From Lepiota brunneoincarnata (Eukaryota; Basidiomycota; Agaricomycetes; Agaricales; Agaricaceae), in assembly GCA_023014365.1 (NCBI GenBank), contig JAEBUN010000072.1, positions 32,081 through 96,080 on the forward strand: DNA of 64,000 nucleotides, read 5' to 3'. Every line of letters starts with the position of its first letter. Position 1 is the stretch's first letter. The notes under the pieces were generated by a model, which was not told the origin of the DNA, ran no database searches, and saw only the letters and a program-made list of their open reading frames with translations. A program made the position numbers and the translations under genes. This document shows, piece by piece, positions 1 through 11,163 of this stretch.

Positions 1-3000
1 CACGTCCTCAGTGGTTATCTCCCATTCACCTCTGAGGACATGTACTGAGAGGTACCTTTACTACAAGCTGAAAATAAATGGTATTGAAATTATATGTAAA
101 TCCATGTGTTGGTGTATAGGTGCCACAATTGACCATTTTGAGCTTCTTGTCTCTTATATCTGTCCTTCTTGAATAGCCCCTGCCGAACCAACCAACTTCC
201 TCTTCTTCTTCAAGTCGGTTTGCGCAGAATCTCTTTGCTCTGCAATTTGCTGCAAAATATCCATCAGGTGCGCTTTGTCTGACAGGTGAATATCCGGAGG
301 CCACGACGGCGCGCACCTTAATGCCCACGACTTGCCCCCACACCCAGGTGAGTCACAGATTTTGCAGCCAACCACAAGGACCTCTTACTGATATCAGCGG
401 ACCACTATCGCCTCATTTGATAGCAATGAAGTGGCAGACGACCCGATCCTGGTAGGGCAAGAGCTAGGAGTCTCACCAGGCAATAGTGTGAAGGGGATCT
501 GGCTTAATGATGCACAGAGAGGTACATTGGAGTTGGTGAGCTGGAAAGCCGTGGTTCCAGAAGCACGTATCACGCACCATATAAAGAGTTATTGAAGGCA
601 CTCCGAGTCGGAATGAAACCCGGTATGGGTTACAAGGAGTCTTACAGGTGTTCGCACAACAGAATGACTCTGCACGATTTCTGGATTCGAAGGTACGACG
701 ACGTGGTAAAAAGCTAAAAACAGTGTCCGTAGCTAGGTGGTCTATCCAGTAGGGATATGTAATATTAGGTGACTGTAGTTAGAATGTCCATTACACAGGA
801 GGTCGCAGTTGAGATGTTTGTGGAAGCGCGTTTCTGCGACAGCATGCTAGACCTCCAACGAACTCTCGTTTCGATTGCGCATGGCTGTAGCCTCAGGTTT
901 AGCTTTGTGGTCCCGGAAAAGCACATGGCACCCCACAGTCGGGAACGTGTTCTGCAAGTATCGGTGGAATTATATTGCACCCGACTGACAATTAATATTG
1001 AGTTGCAGGTAGGCGCCAGCGGATAATAGTGGGCCTAGCAGTACGATGGGCCGTATGAATCTTGTGGGTGGTTTCCCTTGGGTTTGAATATTGGCGCATC
1101 CTTGTTCTGCATATCCCATAGGCCCCTAGGCCAGTCATAGGGCCCGGTGGGAACACGAACAGCCAGCCCGAGAGAAATGATGAGGGCGGGTGAGATGGAG
1201 TAGACGGACCGAAATACCATAAGAATCTCCGAAAGCTCTCTATTGGTGCTTCAAATGCGTCGATATGCCGGGGGACCGAAGTTGGGGAACAAAAATATTT
1301 GACTTTGTGTCTTGCAAGTGAAGGAGAAAGACGAGCGGATTTACAGTGAATGAAAAAGGATTTCATAGCACACAGGCGAGCAGTCGAGATGCATTAATGA
1401 GGCAAAACGAACGTGGTTAATTTGAAGCAAAATGGCACGGTTTGCGTGACAGCACGCGGGGAAGGTACGATGACAGGAAGGGAAGGGGTAGGCCACTTGA
1501 AATGTCCCCGGGCGTGTTATAAACCGTCCCAGGGATTATTTTCAGTGTAAAAAACCACTAGAGTTTACATATCTTGATCCCTGTGCAACGGCCATACATT
1601 CCTCCCCATCACCTCCTCTTCTTCCCCCTCCCAAACAGAAAGCCCGGTACCTATCGAAATGGTCTCTGAGATCGGGAAGTATTGTCAGCATCAGAAAATG
1701 AGTGAAGAGAGAGAGGTGTTGGGAGAGGAGGGCAAGTGACACAGGGTGGGAGGTGCGTACGCAGTGCCAGGAGCTGGGATAGGCGGAGATTGTGGACAGA
1801 GCAAAATTTCGAGGCGCTAGCAATGGACCAATAGGCTGAGCCGCGGAAATGGTGAAGTGCATATGGCAGGTGACATTCGTCATTGATACTTGACTTCTCT
1901 TCGGAACCAGGGCACGCCACTACTAGGAAGTCATCGGTGAGTTTCAAATAGAATATGCAGGCTATGCTCAATACTTGTCAATCCCCATGGAGAAATGGTC
2001 TTCGACCCGCCACCCCAACATCCGCTATGATGGGATAATGATAGGATGGCGTAATTAGTTCAACCCCTACCTCTGGATCATTTTGGGCGGCTGATCCCTG
2101 TACTTGTGCTATTGTAGTGTTTGGAACAACGAGCTGGGGGCGTCCGCGCGTCCCGGATCTTTGGACTAGCTAGCATCCTGGTGCTCTTCCAGTATTCTCA
2201 CATTCGTCCGGTTATTTAATACTCCAACCATTAGGGCTCGCCCCACAGATTGATTGATCAAGCAGCTGGACATCGACCTCCAGATCATCTCCCTGAATTA
2301 ACGGTTTGGCCAGCCTTGCGGAGAGAAGGCACAGTTGGGAGAATGTCCATGCACAACTTCCAGTACTCGCGGACGCAGCGCATGGCTTCCATTCCCGCCG
2401 TGGTTTGGCCACGCCCATCCCATACCAGTAACCACACCTATCTATTTACAAACCTCGCTCACCGATCTATCTACTCTATCTTTTATCCCTTTGTCTTCAC
2501 TGAGTGCCCCCGTCATAGCGCGCGCTCCTTCAAAGTCGGCTTCGACCATATCCAAGCTCTGGGATTTACTTTTCTGCGCAGATCTATTTCTGCCAGCCAA
2601 TCAGACATCTCTACACCGAGGTCTAAAGCCGAGCCCTTCCCGAATGAGGAACACTTCGTGATGTCTGCAAAGCACTCTGCAGAGATCTCAGAATAGCTCC
2701 GCGAGGGGTGGGTGTTCCGCGAAAGTGATGTGTCGTGCAGCATGGCCCAACGTCTACCCTTCGTTGAGGTGAAAATTTCCGAGCTCTCTATGCCTCCTTG
2801 AACACGTCTGCGGCTAGCCTTTCTTTGACTTGTAGTTTATGTGCAGGAGTCATCTCTACCCAAAGAACCGAGAATAAAGACTCGAAGCTGTCTGTAACGA
2901 TTATATGGTCTTGCGATCATACTGCGGGGCGGTAAATAATACCAATGACATGATCTCTCTGAATGTTGACCCCCCAGGGCATTGGTGGCAAAGGGTGGTC

Positions 3001-3689
3001 GGTGTGATGATCATATTTGATGATCATACCAGAAAGCTGCAATTTTCAGTGTTGGTTTCTGGTCTGAAAGTGGGCACAGATTCTGTAAAGTTTGCAATAC
3101 TGTGCCGAACCTTTGCATTGTGCACCTGAAAACAAACCGAAGGTGCCACCATTCCGAGGTGTCTCCACCTTCCTGTTTTTTCCACCTGACCAGGAAAGAT
3201 TAGCATTCCGCGAATAGTGCTGCTACCTGTGGTTATCACCTGCTCGAGACCAAAAAATGGAGGTTTGGAGAAGGAGAAGGGGGTTCTACACGAGAACTGT
3301 TATCCAAGCACGTTCGAGCCCTTTACTCCGACTAAGGCGCGTTAGTCTAATGTGGTTAGTGTTCCATGGTATTCCGACAACATCGTCTCATCGACTACCC
3401 AGGGGATGTGGCTTCCGTGCCTTAAGCCCCAGTGATGGGTGGCAAATTTATTTCCATCTATGATCACGTTTCATGACCATCTGGAGGCAGAGATGCACCA
3501 GGAGGAGTACCAGTCTGGTGTTGGTTTATTCACTCACCGCCATTTTGGTTCTAGTATCTTACTCACACGTACTACTTGAATCACTGGCTGCCGGTGACTT
3601 CGGCTGATTTGTGTAAAAAAAAGATAAATCATTTGGCCTTAAAAGCTTTGAACTAGAGCACCAGAACCTACATTGCGTTGTGCTTGACC
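1..3689. other. Left flank with no supported gene
   Basis: The open frames here are short, overlap on both strands and show no family motif. One minus-strand stretch (154-375) has a charged helical-looking tail, but it has no partner exons and I do not call it. Around 530-600 there is a weak DNA match to the spacer copies near 13.91 kb and 32.94 kb, so the repeated spacer family may extend this far left. Confidence 0.5.
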
Positions 3690-5765
3690 ATGGCTCAATT
3701 ACTGACTTCATCTTCACCGCCGCTCGTTCAAGTTACACAGAGTCAGACAGGTTCGACTGTGGAACTGGCTAGAACACCTCTATGGCAGACTTTTTCTGAA
3801 TTTCTGCCATACGAAGAACGCATTAAACTATCTTATGAGCGGGCTAAGTCCGTCGTTAAACATTACAGTAAGAGTGTCCACATCAGTCGTATCCACCTAA
3901 CTCTTCGTAGGATTGACCGCTGATGATATCCTACATTCAAATGAACGATACTGGCGTTTCCACTCTGACCCAATTCTCGCTCTGGATATTTCTGTTGGCA
4001 CTTTATTGTCTATCCACTACAACCTCTGTGTCGGTGCATTAGCAAAGTATTTGAAGAACCGCCCGGATTTGCAGCCTATTGTTGACAAGCTTCTGTGCTA
4101 TGAGTGGACGTGAGTGATTCGTTTATATTTCGGCATTCTCTTATGTGTGTAGTGGCTTGTATTGCCTCTCCGAAGTAGGCCATGGCCTCGATATCATCAA
4201 CATGGAGACTCGGGCTACCCTGCTTCCCGACGGTAGCTTTGAGCTCCATACACCAACTGACCTCGCTGCAAAGTGGGTTTATCTTTGTACTCCCCAGATA
4301 AACTGATTAATCCTATTTAGATTCATGGGCCCCACTTCTCCATCTGGCTACCCATGCGTTGCCATCGTCCATGCACGCCTCTTTGTCAATGGTGAGGACA
4401 GAGGCCCGAAGGTGTTCTTGGTCCAACTTCACGATGGAAAAAACATGAATCCGGGCGTTGTCTCGAGGTCAGTCACTATATTTCGGGTTATCCATTATCA
4501 TCTACCTTATGCCATTCTCAGGGCAATGGCCCCGCGAGGTGCAGCACGACCGGTCAAGCACTGCATTACTTATTTTAATCACGTACAGCTTCCTGCGTGG
4601 GCTCTGCTCAATGGCCTTGATAAGCCAAGAGTACCTCGAGAAGCATTTTTCGATAGCATCGATCGAGTCATTACGGGGACCCTCTCCATGGGAAGTTTTG
4701 GGGTTTCCTCAATGCGTATTGCTTCCTATGTTGCCGCCAAATACAGTCTCAGGCGTCACGTCATTGATGCTTCCACTAAACTGGCAAGACCGATTATATC
4801 CTTCAGCACACAGTACATTCCTGTCGTCTCAGCAGTCTCCCAGTCCCTTGTTCTAAGGGTTTTCTTGGACTATTGTCACAGTCTATTCGTTGATGCCAAG
4901 GATCTTACGGTGAAGCACTTCATCGCAACTGTGGCGAAAACCAGGATAATGGGAACTGCTCATGCCACAATCGTCGAGCTTGGTGATCGATGTGGAGCCC
5001 AGGGCGTTGTGGAAATGAATCAGCTGTCTGTTCTTCATGTATGTGTTCTACTCTTGAATTTGATCCATTGTAAAAAGCTCAATATGGCAAAGGCAGACCT
5101 GCGTGGTCTAGCGATAGCCGAAGGCGACATCCTTGTTATTTCTATTCGTGAGTAATGACTCGGATCGGCTTACCCTTTCCCTGCTGTGACGCTAATTTAT
5201 CGTTCTTCCAGGTTTTGCTATGGACCTTTTGCGAGGAAAAATTGCTCTCCCTCCCTACCGCTACCCTGACAACATACTCGCTAAACATGAACGCTCCTTA
5301 ATAGCTTCCCTACAAGCATCTCTCGCCCATGCTGCAAGCCATCGCGATCAATCGGTAGAAACGAACGTTTTGCCCCATTGCAAACCGCTTATAGAAGCCG
5401 TCGGAGCTCGCATAGCCTATGAAGCTGCCAGCGGCACCATCCAGGAAGATGTCCTCGATCTATTTGTTGCCTCCACCATCAGAAATGATCCAGCCTGGTA
5501 TGCGCTTAACGAGGGTCTAGATACCGCAGCACAAGTCCGAATGGAAGCCGAGGCAGCGAAGAAGTTGCTTCCCCGCATTGACTTGCTATTGGAGATGCTG
5601 GAAGTCGAGCCTTATGTTGTCGCGCCCATTGTTTCGGACGCGAAGTGGAACCGTTATGTCGATAGCTTGGTGACGTACGGAGAAACACATGTCCTGAGGT
5701 CTGTCGTTTTTAAAATTGCTGCAAGTTTCTGTGTTCATGAGATATTCTTTAATAGCAAATTGTAA
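3690..5765 (+). CDS. Acyl-CoA oxidase-like flavoprotein, peroxisomal (PTS1)
   Basis: Probably oxidises acyl-CoA to trans-2-enoyl-CoA in the first step of peroxisomal beta-oxidation. Exons 3690-3867, 3911-4109, 4153-4272, 4321-4467, 4522-5038, 5093-5147, 5212-5698 and 5756-5765 join in frame to 570 aa. The oxidase/dehydrogenase middle domain is visible as YCLSEVGHGLD, followed by a conserved strand region containing VFLVQLHDG (exon 4). An all-helical C-terminal half follows. The last residues are SKL, a canonical type 1 peroxisomal signal. The ATG at 3690 lies in a good context (GACCATGG). At 570 aa it is shorter than typical yeast POX proteins (about 700 aa), so it may belong to a shorter fungal acyl-CoA oxidase/dehydrogenase subgroup. 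The substrate range cannot be read. The 57-nt last intron is a multiple of three; retaining it also leaves SKL at the end. Confidence 0.82.
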
Positions 5766-6239
5766 CTGTTGGAATGTTCTCGGACGGATCTGTTGCCGGG
5801 TGTGTTCCTTGATCATGCGCACACATTCTTTTCGTATTACGTAGTTAAAGAGCGCGGAATGAATTATATAACAGTCAAGGATTTAAGTTATCCAGACATC
5901 CTCATGTGGCTGTAGCGACTTTCGAAGGTAATGGTCCGGGCTCCAACTGCTTCTGATGCTTCAGTGATCTCGCTGTCGGTGGCAGGCACCGTCTGACTTG
6001 GTGCTAGCGAGAGGCATGGTGGATGCTTGGATCGAGTTCTTCGGATCCTCAGGCAGCAAAGCGGAGACGGTAGGAGAGAGCATTAACAGTTTGAATGCGA
6101 TGCGATGCTTGCAAACCTTGTGAACATGGAGAGCTTGAATTCGGAGTGGAGAGGAAACCCCAATGTGTCCGCCCTGGACTAACGAAATGTAGATCAGCAC
6201 AGCTGGCCTTTGCAAAAGACAAGTATCTCATCCATTTGA

Positions 6240-7369
6240 CAGGACGGAGGCCCTTGCATAGGCAGGCAACATACTTTTCAGAGGAAAGGGCATGGGTCAA
6301 TGTATGCGTCCGGATAAAAGATTGGGCATGACAGCTGTATCATAGACGCAGAAAGCATGAGCGCAACAGGACAGCCGAACTTCATTATTCCAGATCTTCC
6401 ACACTTCGGTACGCTGGTCCCTTGCCGTGGCTGGTGATACATACTCGGTTTGAGCCAGCTCTCATGCAGATACATAGGCCCTTTTTCATTATGGAACAGA
6501 CACTCCTAAATCTCAGCTGAACTCGTCTCGATCTCTGCGCCACAAATATGATGAGGACCCTCGAAAGAGTCGTAATTCCGTTGGTAGTAAGGGCATCTGA
6601 CTGTGTTTACATGAATTCTTGGGAGCTTCTACCATGAAAGGATGGGCAGAGGTGTTGGTGGGGACTGAGTGGGCGGGAATGCATGGCTCAGCTCCTGACT
6701 TGGACTTGACATCCAGGCGCCGAAAGGGAGATAGACTGAAAACCTATTTTGTATTTAGGACAGGAGGAGCGATAGAAATTAGATACTCACCCAAAACCGT
6801 CTTGAGTCTCTGATGGCGTATCTGCCTCGAACCCGTTCATCAAGCACACCTGTACCTACAAAGTGAGGATGCAAACGCTGTAGGAAGGAGGGAGAACGCG
6901 TTCTGAGGGAAACAGGTCGCTTGGACAATTTAGGGATTCGGCGAAGGCGGTTTGACGATCGTGGGCAAGAACCCTGAGAAGACCGCCGGCGCCCATAATG
7001 GCGCGAATCGCGTATCATACGTCTTTGTTGAGACACCGGAGAATTGAAGGGGTCTGTTTTTTGGCCAGGCGGTGTAGCGACCGTGGATGTAGAATTCCCT
7101 GACATGATTCTTTAACAAGTATAGCGAGTAAATCCCCCGGGAAGTACAGCGTGGTGTACGGGTTGGACACCGTCTGGAGCGATGGGGAGGGCTAACCAGT
7201 GACTGGAGTGGTGGCATACAAACTCGTCAGAGCCTGTTGCCTCCATCACTGACCACATCGAAGGTAGAAAAAAGTTGGCGCCAATAAGACAAACCAGGAT
7301 CACTGCCAAAGGCGAGGTGGGAAAAATCTTCCGCTAAACCAGCACCAGCGAGCCCCATAAGTCTTCGTC
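6240..7369. repeat. Upstream spacer block, copy a (before NACHT1)
   Basis: This block recurs at about 19590-20604 and 23870-24715, in each case directly before a NACHT gene. Shared landmarks include the stretch around CCTTGCCGTGGCTGGTGATA and a later GGAAACAGGTCGC. On the minus strand each copy carries a related peptide reading AESLNC...DLFP, but the frame is broken differently in each copy. I read it as a decayed minus-strand gene carried along by the duplication; its family is unknown to me. Confidence 0.6.
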
Positions 7370-7489
7370 GACTAAAGCTGTACATGATTTCCATACGTGT
7401 TGCACACAGCCCCCTCCACCGCACCTTCATTCCACAACACCAAGCTAGTCGATAGCTCCCACTCTACCCATCAGCGCCTCTGATAATCC
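7370..7489 (+). promoter_or_regulatory. Conserved 5' flank of NACHT1
   Basis: About 120 bp directly upstream of the start codon are closely similar in all four tandem NACHT genes. Shared words are CATGATTTCCA, GCACACAGCCCC and CCAAGCTAGTCGATAGCTC. Conservation of a non-coding stretch next to each ATG suggests a core promoter and 5' UTR. No TATA box is evident. Confidence 0.5.
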
Positions 7490-9854
7490 ATGTCAGACCA
7501 GAGCCTAGGATACAGAACGCAGCTTGGATTTCTCAATCATGCACACAATATTGTCATACGCAATCCAGTTATGATCGACACTGTGAACGTTAGCCATGAA
7601 GATAAACGCTGTACGACTCGCCATGCTGAATGAATGATACCCTACTGATTTCTGACTCACTCATAGCGGCATTTGAATCACTCAGACAAAATACAATTAA
7701 AGGCGCACAATTCGATTCCTCCGCCCGCTATCCTCCTCCTCAATGTCATCCAGGCACTCGAAAAAACATCATCGAAAGGATCCGATGTTGGCTCCATGAC
7801 GCCCGCCGCCAGAAGAGACTACTCTGGCTCGTTGGATCTGCCGGGGTCGGCAAGTCGGCAATAGTCCAGACCATTGCTGAGTTGGAGGAAAAATCTCCCA
7901 ATCTCGTCCTGGGAGCAACCCTATTCTTTTCCAAACCCAACAATCGCAATGACCCATCTCGGGTCTTCATCACTCTCGCTTATCAAATTGCTCTCAAATG
8001 CCCACCATATCGCGAGTTCGTCATACACGAAATGCTTGCTGATCCGGAGCTCCCAGACAAGTCGATGAGGACTCAGTTTTCTAAGCTCATATTCGAGCCT
8101 TTCGCCCGACACAATATATTTCGGGGATCTGGTCCTCTGTTGATATTCCTTGATGGTCTGGACGAATGCAACGGCGACCGTGAGCAGTGCGAAATCGTCG
8201 GTCTCATTTCGTACCTTTCCCTCGCTTATCCGGATGCACCTCTTCTGTGGATGATCGCCAGCCGTCCAGAGGCTCATTTGAAGGGTGTATTCTATCGCAA
8301 AAGTATTGTTCCATGCTACGAAGTAGTGGAAGTTCCGATTGATTCAAACCAAGCATGCGCCGATGTCGAATGCTACTTACGAAGCGAGTTTGAAAGAATC
8401 CGAAAACGTGACCCCATCGCACGCCTTCGCTCCCAGTGGCCGACGGAAAACGATCTCCTCACAATTATGGCAGCATCAGCTGGGCTGTTTGCATTCGCAT
8501 CAACTGCGATCAAGTTCGTTGATGATCCAGATTTTGGAAACCCTGTTTCTGGGCTTGTGCTGTTGCTTGTCGCAATAAAAAAGCTCCCCAGGGATCCTTT
8601 GAAAGGGAGGATGCACCCACTGGCCCATCTTGATGCACTCTATACGTGCATACTCTCCCAGATTCCCAAAAGCATTTTACCTGATACCAATGCATTACTC
8701 ATCAATACTCTGACTAATTCGAGGGGCGGCAACCTAGTTTTCATTTGTAATTGGGCGGGTCTGACACCTCAAGATACCTATGGCGCACTTCGTCGGCTTC
8801 ATTCTGTTCTAGTCATCCCAACACCCGAGGAGGCTGGTCATCGTAGCCTGTCTTTTCATCACCGATCCTTCCATGAATACCTCACGGATCCCGACCGGTC
8901 GCATGAGTTTCATATCGGCAATGCTGACATCGAGAAGTACGAGTTGGACTCCTGCTTCCGCATCACAAAAGAGGCTCAGACAGGTAATGTCCACGTCGAC
9001 CCTGCAAAGCTGATCTTATTTTGGTTCTAGGCACGCTCATTAGAGATGAGTCCAAAGTAACTCTCTCCTGGTCAACCAACAATAGTCGCCTATGGCAAAG
9101 AGACCTCTGTGGGCGTGCAGCCCAGAGTTTTAGAGGTCTTATTCACCGCTATAACCCTGACCTCGTCCTGGCCAAGCTCCGGAATCCGGCTATGCCCCAG
9201 ATCGCACGAACATTTGATCTTGTATGGTCGTGGTTCGGGGACTGCATTGACCCTGATTCCTACACGAAATATATTCATTACCTACAACACCAACTGGTGC
9301 GTGTTTTTATTGCATATCTAGCTGCCCTAATCAACTAATGGTCACTCAGGACCCGAGAGTCCGTGCCGAGTTGGAACGACTGAACCTGCTCCGACAAGTA
9401 CCCATTGGAACTCTTGACTTGGATAATTCCAGTTTCGCTGGAGTGGATGGCTGCGGATATACTATCTATGAATCCGACACCACCCTTTACTCCCCTAGGG
9501 AATGGACCTACAACAATGAAACGACACCTCCTTATCTGGATTTTGACGAGTGGAGTGGTCCAACCCTGGTAAGACAATTTAGTAAAACATCAAGGAAGGG
9601 GCACAAATTGCTGACCTGAGCGTTCCGATCAGGTGGATTACAAGTCCCAATATAAGTATTGGTGGTATAAGAAGTATACCGGATCTCTGCAATCGTTCCT
9701 CCTCAGTCTGCGTACTGCCCAAGCACACTCACCAGATACGCCAGTGTTGCTCGTTGGAATCATCAACCGGTGCCTTCTTATTTATGAATTAAAGATGCCG
9801 GATAGGTCTCAACGCTGGACATACTCGACAAGAGTCAATCAGAGTCTAGGGTAG
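7490..9854 (+). CDS. NACHT-domain NLR-like protein, tandem copy 1
   Basis: STAND-type NTPase likely to act in non-self or self recognition. Exons 7490-7610, 7667-8983, 9031-9296, 9350-9568 and 9633-9854 give 714 aa. Exon 1 encodes a ~40-residue N-terminus with the motif FLNHAHNIVIRNPVMIDT, shared by the copies. The NACHT core follows: conserved entry motif (GAQFDSSARYPPPQCHPGTR), Walker A (GSAGVGKSAI), Walker B (LLIFLDGLDECNGD), and the sensor-like IASRPEAHLK. A winged-helix-like part with RRLHSVLVIP and SFHEYLTDPDRSHEF comes next. The last ~230 residues, with YKYWWYKKY near the end, show no WD40, ankyrin or TPR repeats. It is the only copy without a possible intron in the middle of exon 2. 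Its effector is not evident from sequence. Confidence 0.88.
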
Positions 9855-11040
9855 TCGGGGTGATATTGTATATATTGTTTTCATAATGACTTGTGCTACC
9901 TACGGCCGATTCGTCACGACGAAGAACTGAAAACAAAGGTGTGTTGATGAAGAGTGGTAAGTGGGGTTAGGAAGTGAGCGCGACTTCGTCGGTCAGTCAC
10001 AAGGCGTCGACCCAGAGGAGAGAGAGAAGGGAAGAGGGAGGGGAAGAATGAGAATGAGTATGAGAGAGAGAGAACGAGAGAGAAGGGCGAGAGCTTGGGC
10101 AGCAAGTAGATGAGAGGGGGTGTATCTCGCTACCTCCTAGTGTATTTTTCTGGCTAGTTTTTATGCTATGAGGTTTGATTTTTGGATGGTATTTGAGGAG
10201 TTAGGAATGTAAGAGGGAAAATGAAAGTAGCTCCAAAATTTCGTATAGAAATTAGTGGATGTGGTTTTACAACGGAAGCAAAGAGAGAAATAAGAGAAGG
10301 GAAAAAGAAGTTCGCCTGCACCATCCGCCGCTTGCATGACGTGTCCACATGTGCTGGTGTGTCGTGTTTGGTGCGTTTTGAGTAGTAAACGAGCTTGGAG
10401 CGCGTGGGTGTCATGGTTGTCTCCACGGTCTCATCTGGATTAGTGGAAGAGGGGATGAAGGGCACTAAGCGAGCAGCCGTTGTCTGCTCTCCACATTGAA
10501 TATAGGTATGAATTCATGTAGGAAGGTTAATTGCCTCTCATATCGGTCCCCTAACAATATTTACGAACCGACAATCTTCGCCATCTTGCTCAAGCCGCTC
10601 CGGATGGAACCTTTGCCCTTGAAATCTCCACCATGACACATTTTGTCTACAGCGGATCCCAGAAAGCTACCACAATGGCATCTGTCAGAGCATACACTAG
10701 GCCCTCATGATTGGCACGCAACTCAGGTAGGGGGGTGAATGTTGGCGTGAAAAAAGGCCCGACACTTTGGGTCAGTGGGGATGAGGGTGCGCCACGTCAG
10801 GATTTGGTAGCGATATAATGACAGATAATATGAAGGCCATCACTTCGGCAAGGACGAGTCAATCCGGGGGGGCCGTCAATCGAGTATAAAAATACGGCAT
10901 GGGTCCTGGGTGTGCAGCATGACGAGTAAATAGAGTTGGGCACTGTCTGGATGACGAGAAAGTAGGCAAAGAGGCGGCACTCACAATCAACGCTCTATGT
11001 TTCGATGCCCAGTTGTGTCGCGGTCAATCATTGGCCTCCA
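9855..11040. repeat. Spacer after NACHT1 with GST relic
   Basis: No intact gene. A purine-rich low-complexity tract (GA repeats) lies at about 10015-10095. About 10540-10850 matches 32590-32900 and more weakly 23210-23400; on the minus strand these copies share a peptide tail reading GDFKG...KIVGS before a stop. About 10745-10830 is a fragment of GST exon 2 (minus strand), recognisable against the intact GST near 37.5 kb. Confidence 0.55.
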
Positions 11041-11163
11041 TGGACTAAAGCTGTGTATACATGATTTCCACGGCATGCAGTGCACAGCCCTTCTCACCCT
11101 CCACCACACCAAGCTAATCGATACCCCAGCTCCCACTCAGCCTATCAACGCCTCCGAAAGTCC
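11041..11163 (+). promoter_or_regulatory. Conserved 5' flank of NACHT2
   Basis: Second copy of the ~120-bp flank found before each tandem NACHT gene, with the shared words CATGATTTCCA and CCAAGCTAATCGATA. It is somewhat more diverged than the other three. The longer upstream block seen before copies 1, 3 and 4 is not recognisable here. Confidence 0.45.

Noticed and set aside
154..375. Minus-strand frame with a charged helical end
   Set aside because: Single short frame at the window edge with no supporting exon or motif.
2250..2696. 148-codon plus-strand frame
   Set aside because: Overlaps other frames of similar length, has no motif, and shows no splice-compatible neighbours.
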